Below are positions 58,776 to 64,000 of a stretch of 64,000 bases of DNA, in pieces; the stretch's first letter is position 1; every line of letters begins with the position of its first letter. Origin of the DNA: Antilocapra americana (taxonomy: Eukaryota; Chordata; Mammalia; Artiodactyla; Antilocapridae); the NCBI GenBank assembly GCA_007570785.1, contig ML664157.1:6400993-6464992 (forward strand), read 5' to 3'. Position numbers and translations under genes: made by a program. The notes beneath the pieces are model-generated. The model searched no databases. It was not told where the DNA came from and worked only from the letters and a program-made list of their open reading frames with translations.

Positions 58776-60189
58776 GGGAAGGACCACTTCCAGTTGAAAC
58801 CACCATGGCAGCAAAACATTAAGGTTTCCCAGTTTGCATATCTCGCAGCAGTTGTGATCTCAGTTCTTCTTCCCCTTAGAGTGGATTACAAGCTCTACAT
58901 TATAGTTTCTTGTCAGTTTCCAGTTGCAAGATCCTACTAACCAAGTGCAATCTGCATAAAATGCTATTTTCAGTGACAAGTTTCATCAGTCTAATAAGCC
59001 GTGTCTTACACAAAACAAACCACTCTGAATACCATAAAAGCATTATTTTTGAATAGAAATTTATCTCTGTTTCGTGAGGAGGGTATTATTGGAAAATCAC
59101 GACTGCTGCTTCACTCTAGGCTGAACTGTTGGGAAGAGTCACGAATTTCCCATTTTTCATTCTCTGAGCATTTCCCTCACTCCCATGGGAGTAATTTTTA
59201 CAGCGGCAAAGTGAATCTGATTTTCCTCCTGTTTCGCCTTCAAATTGCTGTATGAATAATATTATCAGTTCTTGATTGGTGGCTCATGAAAATTGTACTT
59301 AGTTTCTTATTTCAAGAAAAGCTTTCACTGAAATGTTTAGCTTTTTAAACAAATCTTTGCACGACTTCACATTTTCAGCTTCTCAAGTAGTACTTGTGTA
59401 CGTTTGGAGAGAGAGGAGAATTAGAAAAGAAATAGGTAGCAACCAAACACATAAGCCTTCAATGGACTAGATGTCTCTGTCCACTACTAACACTAAAATC
59501 TATGGTGTAATTTCTTTGAGATATATTTCACATAAATTAGTGTGATGTGATGGGAAGAAGAGTAACTGTGATAAACTTGGCTTCACCCCTTTGAGATATT
59601 TAGTGTCCTCTTGTTTGCTCTATTCATAAATAAAGGTAAGTAATTTTCATTAATCTATACAGTAAGAATTTATTAAATACCTAAAATGTGGCAAACATTA
59701 TATTTTGTACTTAGAATAAAAAGTAAATGTGAAAGACTTCTAGGTTGTCTACATTAATATTAATATGCTAATTTTAAAAAAGAACTCATTTGATGAGCAA
59801 AATATTATGCAAATAAAACTTGGAACACAAAATATAAATCAAAACATGAGAGTTTAGCAATTAATGATAACATTCTGTGAATATAAATTGCATAGGATCA
59901 TGCAAATTTGTGTGCCCTATTCCTACACATAAAACTTGCCAAAAGAACGTAAAAGACAACCTGAATAAATGATGAGAAATATCATTTCCTTCCACAGAAA
60001 GGCTTAATATTATATAGCCCCACATCAATTTATACAACTGAAGTAAATAAAATAAAAATTCCTAAGGAACTGATGAGAGGTTTCTAATGTTTTGGCTGTA
60101 TTCAGGACAATACTAATTCAAGCATATTTTAGAAATCTTTATTAAATCTAAACTGATCATATTCTTGGCAGCATTTTTCACTTCCATGT
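58776..60189. other. unassigned sequence
   Basis: About 1.4 kb with no young repeats. ATTTATTAAATACCTAAAAT near 59668 may be a scrap of L2 or MIR. An 84-codon ORF at 59001-59255 has no motif that I recognise. Confidence 0.3.
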
Positions 60190-60540
60190 ATTTATCTTTC
60201 AGAAATAAGTACCAAGGTATAATAATCTCTATGTATAAGAATATCCACTCTACTTTGTTTTGATAGTTAAGAACTCAAATATCCATTGATGGAGAAAAAT
60301 TATAATAAACCCATTTAATGAAGTAGCATGAAGCTGTTAAAAATTAGATATAGCTAAATTTAGCATCATGAAAGAAGGTTCAAAATATATTGCTAAATTA
60401 AAACATAAAATTTCAGATCAGTATGTATCATGTGACATTTTTCTATAAAAATAGGACAATAGCAGTATTAGCAAATGTACAGAAAAATGAAAAAATGCAG
60501 AAGGACTATGTAGCCAGCAACTAAAGCTTTGGCATTATGG
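60190..60540 (+). repeat. L1M 3' region relic, sense
   Basis: ACTCAAATATCCATTGATGG, AATGAAGTAGCATGAAGCTG, TTAAAAATTAGATATAGCTA and ATATATTGCTAAATTAAAAC match the sense L1M order (caaatgtccatcaa ... gcagctgttaaaaa ... gatatattgttaagtgaa). Confidence 0.65.
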
Positions 60541-61150
60541 AAGATTTTTATTTGCTTTATTCATTTCCTTAATATTTGAATTTTAATTTATTCTTACTTT
60601 TATAATTGGAAAAATTAAGATGATATGAAAATATATGTTAATAATACTGTCATTATCAAATAGCATTTAGCATTAGAAAGATTATGGATCAACTTTACTT
60701 AGTTTTTATATCACTTAAAACTTCTAAACTGAGTAGCATTAACACTGCTAAGCATTGCTATCCCAAGTCATTACTTAAATAGTTTTCAATTAGTCTTTCC
60801 CTGGAGAAAACATGAGCTGCTACACAGAGAATTTGTCTAAACAGAAGTGATTTAAGAACTTGCATCATAAAGCTTACATTCAAGGAGTATCTGACATCTT
60901 TCTCTGCAAATTTACCAGGAATTAACATTTTTCAGTTTCATTTTTTTAATGACTGTATTTATGTATAATTGCATGATAAATGACTCTGATGAATTGCTGA
61001 AAAATTTTTCCCAGCTTCTTCTGTATTTATTTTTCCACTGAAATTTTATCTCTTTAGATTAATTAGGTTGGGAAAAGAACCCATGAAACCCTAATCTATT
61101 TGGGTAGTTGCTCTACCAATTACAGAGTGAAACATGTGAATTGTAAGAAC
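60541..61150. other. unassigned AT-rich sequence
   Basis: Nothing recognised. Confidence 0.3.
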
Positions 61151-61169
61151 TTCACCTTAGAGAGTATCA

Positions 61170-61460
61170 GGGCTTCACTGATAGCTCAGATGGTAAAGAA
61201 TCCGCCTGCAATGCAGGAGACCCCGATTCAATTCCTGGAGAAGGGATAGGCTACCCACTTCATTATTCTTGGGCTTCCCCTGTGGCTCAGCTGGTAAACA
61301 ATCTGCCTGCAATGCGGGAGACTGGGTTCAATCCTTGGGGTGGGAAGATCCCCTGGAGGAGAGGAAAGGCTACCCACTCCAGTATTCTGGCCTGGAAAAA
61401 TCCATGGGCTGTATAGTTCATGGTGTTGCAAAGAGTCGGACACAACTGAATGACTTTCAC
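61170..61460 (+). mobile_element. Bov-tA dimeric SINE
   Basis: Two tRNA-like units in tandem (61170-61269 and 61271-61460): GGGCTTCACTGATAGCTCAG and GGGCTTCCCCTGTGGCTCAG heads, with GGCTGTATAGTTCATGGTGT near the end. Likely target duplication TTCACCTTAGAGAGT (61151-61165) and TTCACCTCAGAAAGT (61456-61470), 13 of 15 identical, although the SINE end itself can read CTTTCAC. Confidence 0.92.
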
Positions 61461-61470
61461 CTCAGAAAGT

Positions 61471-62160
61471 GCTAAAAATGAGACAGCCCTATAATCAGCC
61501 AAAGTAACTGGTTCAGAAATATTTTAGAAATGTTTATACATCTCCAAAATGTCAGCCAAGGTGTATTTTCAGATAGAATGCATGGTGACATCAACATTTC
61601 TTTAGCCTTTATTGCAAGTGCTTTGTTTATTTCATGTTAACACAGGACACAGACTTCAGGAAACTTGTTAAAGTCTAAGACTAATAAGTTAAAGTCTAAG
61701 ACTAATAAGTTTCACTATAGAAAGTCACATGTAGGATTTCCTATGAATATAATAATTTGGGTGCATTATATCTAGTATAATGATATGCTGAGGAAAAAAT
61801 ACATGAAAGTCACTTTTTGAATTGACAGTAAATCCAAATTATGCAGGGTAAATTGAACAAGCTTGGTAGTGCTTTGTGATGCTCTTTACAGGCACATGCC
61901 ATCATTGTCTTTAGCACCATTAATGTAAACTTACCATCCTTTAGCCAGTTAGGTATTAGGAGAAACTTAAATATTACAAGATAAAAAATCAAATGTCATT
62001 GGAATAAAATATTTATGCATTGATAAGGAACATCATCAATTTTACCCTCATGGTGGCCAAATCCAAATCCAAATTTATGTGCCAATGTCATTATGTCTGT
62101 CACTATATTTTTAAATAAAATAAAGGCAGAGTTGAATTTTAGTAAAATTCTACTTCTCAG
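61471..62160. other. unassigned sequence with a tandem duplication
   Basis: No gene. It contains the 21-bp tandem duplication described separately. Confidence 0.35.
61667..61711. repeat. 21-bp perfect tandem duplication
   Basis: The unit beginning GTTAAAGTCTAAGACTAATA occupies 61667-61687 and again 61688-61708 without a mismatch, with three more bases of a third unit. Confidence 0.97.
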
Positions 62161-62168
62161 CTAAAGCA

Positions 62169-62388
62169 TGCATGGGTGCTAAGTCGCTTCAGGCATGTCC
62201 GACTCTTTGAGATCCTGTGGAGTGTAGCCCACCGGGTCCGCTGTCCAAGGGATTCTCTAGGCAAGAAGACTGGAGTGGGTTGCCATGCTCTCCTCCAAGG
62301 GATCTTCCAGACCCAGGGATCAAACCCAATCTCCTGTGACTCCTGCATTGCAGGCAGATTCTTTACTGCTGAGCCACTGGGGAAGCCC
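62169..62388 (-). mobile_element. Bov-tA SINE with short target-site duplication
   Basis: A complete reverse-strand copy, tail GCTAAGTCGCTTCAGGCATG, head GAGCCACTGGGGAAGCCC. The direct repeat CTAAAGCA is at 62161-62168 and 62395-62402. Confidence 0.93.
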
Positions 62389-62404
62389 TTTTGCCTAAAG
62401 CAAC

Positions 62405-62925
62405 CATAGTTAAATTTTTAAATGCATTATTCTTAGATACGTTAGCCTATTCAATGGCCATTTCTCAATTCACACATTCCTATGTTAAACCAAGTTTACT
62501 ATTGGAATTTAGCATAAAGCATAAATAACAGCATTATAAGCCTGTTATTTGACCATAGAGAACATATTCCAAGCCTGTAAGTGGAGTTTAAAGATGGTTT
62601 TTCAGAGTAGATATCATCTAGGCAAAAGAAGGATAAAAAAGAAAGATAGAAGGGGATATAGTATGTACAAAGATTTAGAATGAAGAGAAAGAAGTTCAGA
62701 ATGGATTGGACACAACATTCTGTTTTTAATTGATTAACTTGTATATCTGTAAGGTAAAAATAATATTATAAATTTATATTTTCATTTCCTTAAGTCATAA
62801 AGCTCTTAATAGTAATTATTTCTCCTTATGGGTTGAGCTATTATTATAATGGCTTTTAGGAAAACAGTAGCAAAATAACATGTTGATAATTAGTTTATTT
62901 CAGGAAGGAGTCAGAGAAAACAGTG
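62405..62925. other. mostly unassigned, possible L2 scrap
   Basis: Text at 62600-62720 (GTATGTACAAAGATTTAGAA, GAATGAAGAGAAAGAAG) faintly resembles antisense L2. Otherwise nothing seen. Confidence 0.3.
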
Positions 62926-62929
62926 ATCA

Positions 62930-64000
62930 CATTTATTTATTTTTTTTATTTTTTTATTGTTTTTGCCATACAATGTCATGATATCACCATGGGTTTACAT
63001 TAACTCCCCCTCCAGAACCCCCCTTCCACCTCCCTCCCCCCGGAAAATCTCGCTGCACCAGCCCCGAGCATCAATCCTGGGCTGGCGATTGATTAGACTT
63101 ATGATAATTAACTTGTTTCAATGCCATTCTCCCATATCATCCCACCCTTTCCCTCATCCACAGAGTTCACGAGTCTATTCTATACATCTGCGTTCCTTTT
63201 GTTGTCTCCCATGTTGGGTTCTCGTTAGCATCTTTCTAAATTCCATATATATGTGTTAATATACTGTATTGTTGTTTTTGTTTCTGGCTTACTTCACTCT
63301 GGATAATGGGCTCCAGTTTCGTCCATCTGAGTAGAATTGCTTCAAATGAATTTTTTTTTAATGCTGAGTAATATTCCATTGTGTATATGTACCACAGCTT
63401 TCTTATCCATTCGTCAGTTGATGGGCATCTAGGTTGATTCCATGTCCTGGCTATTGTAAACAATGCAGCGATGAACATTGGGGTACACGTGGCTCTTTCA
63501 ATTCTGGTTTCCTCCGTGTATATGCCCAGCAGTGGGATTGCTGGGTCATATGGCAGGACTATTTGCAGCTTTTTAAGGAACCTTCACACTGTTTTCCATA
63601 GTGGCTGTACTACTTTGCATTCCCACCAACAGTGTAGGAGAGTTCCCTTTTCTCCACATCCTCTCCAGCATTTATTGCTTGTAGATTTTTGGATTACAGC
63701 CATTCTGACTGGTGTAAAGTGATACCTCATTGTGGTTTTGATTTGCATTTCTCTGATAATGAGGGATGTTGAACATCTTTTCATGTGTTTGTTAGCCATT
63801 TTTATGTCTTCTTTGAAGAAATGTCTGTTAAGTTCTTTGGCCCACTTTTTGATTGGGTCGTTTATTTTTCTAGCATGGAGCTGCAGGAGTTGCTTGTATA
63901 TTTTTGAGATTAATTGTTTGTCTGTTGCTTCATTGGCTATTATTTTCTCCCATTCTGAAGGCTGTCTTTTCACCTTGCTTATAGTTTCCTTTGTTGTGCA
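62930..64000 (-). mobile_element. L1 (L1-BT type) 3' end, continues past the window
   Basis: T-rich antisense tail at 62932-62962, 3' UTR (TTTTGCCATACAATGTCATG, GGGCTGGCGATTGATTAGAC) and ORF2. Unlike the other two antisense copies it does not truncate near GGCTGTC but continues (CACCTTGCTTATAGTTTCCT) to the last base, so its 5' limit is outside the window. Confidence 0.95.
63236..64000 (-). pseudogene. L1 ORF2 protein C-terminal part, premature stop, runs off the window
   Basis: The reading frame from the right edge covers [20 protein letters not shown] and [18 protein letters not shown], then meets TGA at 63584-63586 where the two sister copies have Trp (TGG). The same frame continues without shift through [12 protein letters not shown] and [13 protein letters not shown] to the natural end at 63236. 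One nonsense change is therefore the only visible lesion in this part. The RT and endonuclease, if present, lie outside the window. Confidence 0.87.

Noticed and set aside
1..64000. CRISPR array, bacterial operon or defence island
   Set aside because: Direct repeats here are dispersed SINEs and LINEs and not regularly spaced short repeats. No prokaryotic gene structure is visible.

Overview
The window looks like ruminant nuclear DNA (cattle, sheep, goat or a close relative). The evidence is the repeat population: BovB (RTE-type) LINEs, Bov-tA and BovA2 SINEs, the artiodactyl L1 lineage (L1-BT type) and a CHR-type SINE. These lie on an older eutherian layer of L2, MIR, L1M, MER5A/MER20 and MaLR LTR relics. 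Family names come from my memory of consensus sequences, not from a database search. The DNA is AT-rich. I found no host exon chain, CpG island, functional tRNA, rRNA, CRISPR array or bacterial-type gene. It reads as gene-poor intergenic or deep intronic sequence, and every long open frame I could explain belongs to a retrotransposon.

Layout: 0-10 kb holds a sense BovB 3' end (386-1230), a BovB copy with an inverted 5' part (2711-3520), L2 and L1M relics and two SINEs, ending in an antisense L1 3' end with a 245-codon open ORF2 tail (9222-10291). 10-20 kb holds MIRs, a tail-to-tail SINE pair inside one short repeat, an L1M relic containing a perfect 22+2+22 palindrome (12424-12469), several L1M 3' UTR relics and MER5A. 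20-30 kb holds a BovB 3' end (20286-20793), SINE and microsatellite clusters and a nearly full-length antisense BovB (26055-29272) with part of its RT deleted. 30-38 kb holds a possible LTR remnant at 31425, five or six SINEs with clear target-site duplications, a MaLR LTR and a 624-bp solo ERV LTR (36474-37097) sitting in an L2 relic. 38-44 kb is L2-rich and then largely unassigned. 44-49 kb has a SINE inside an L1M relic, a BovB interrupted by other SINEs (45573-47655) and a MaLR LTR. 49-55 kb is a long sense L1 with recognisable but broken ORF1 and ORF2, itself hit by a BovA2 and a BovB fragment. 55-64 kb has two more antisense L1 3' ends (55950-57006 with a perfect 13-bp target-site duplication, and 62930 to the window end), MER20, L1M and SINEs.

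The elements work together only as parasites: L1 and BovB supply the endonuclease and reverse transcriptase, and the SINEs are non-autonomous users of those enzymes. Every ORF I examined carries stops, frameshifts, truncations or catalytic-motif changes. I did not find a previously undescribed biological system. The best second-look items are rearrangements: the twin-priming-like BovB, the perfect palindrome, the inverted SINE pair in one duplication, the microhomology deletion in BovB, and the three direct-repeat L1 ends.
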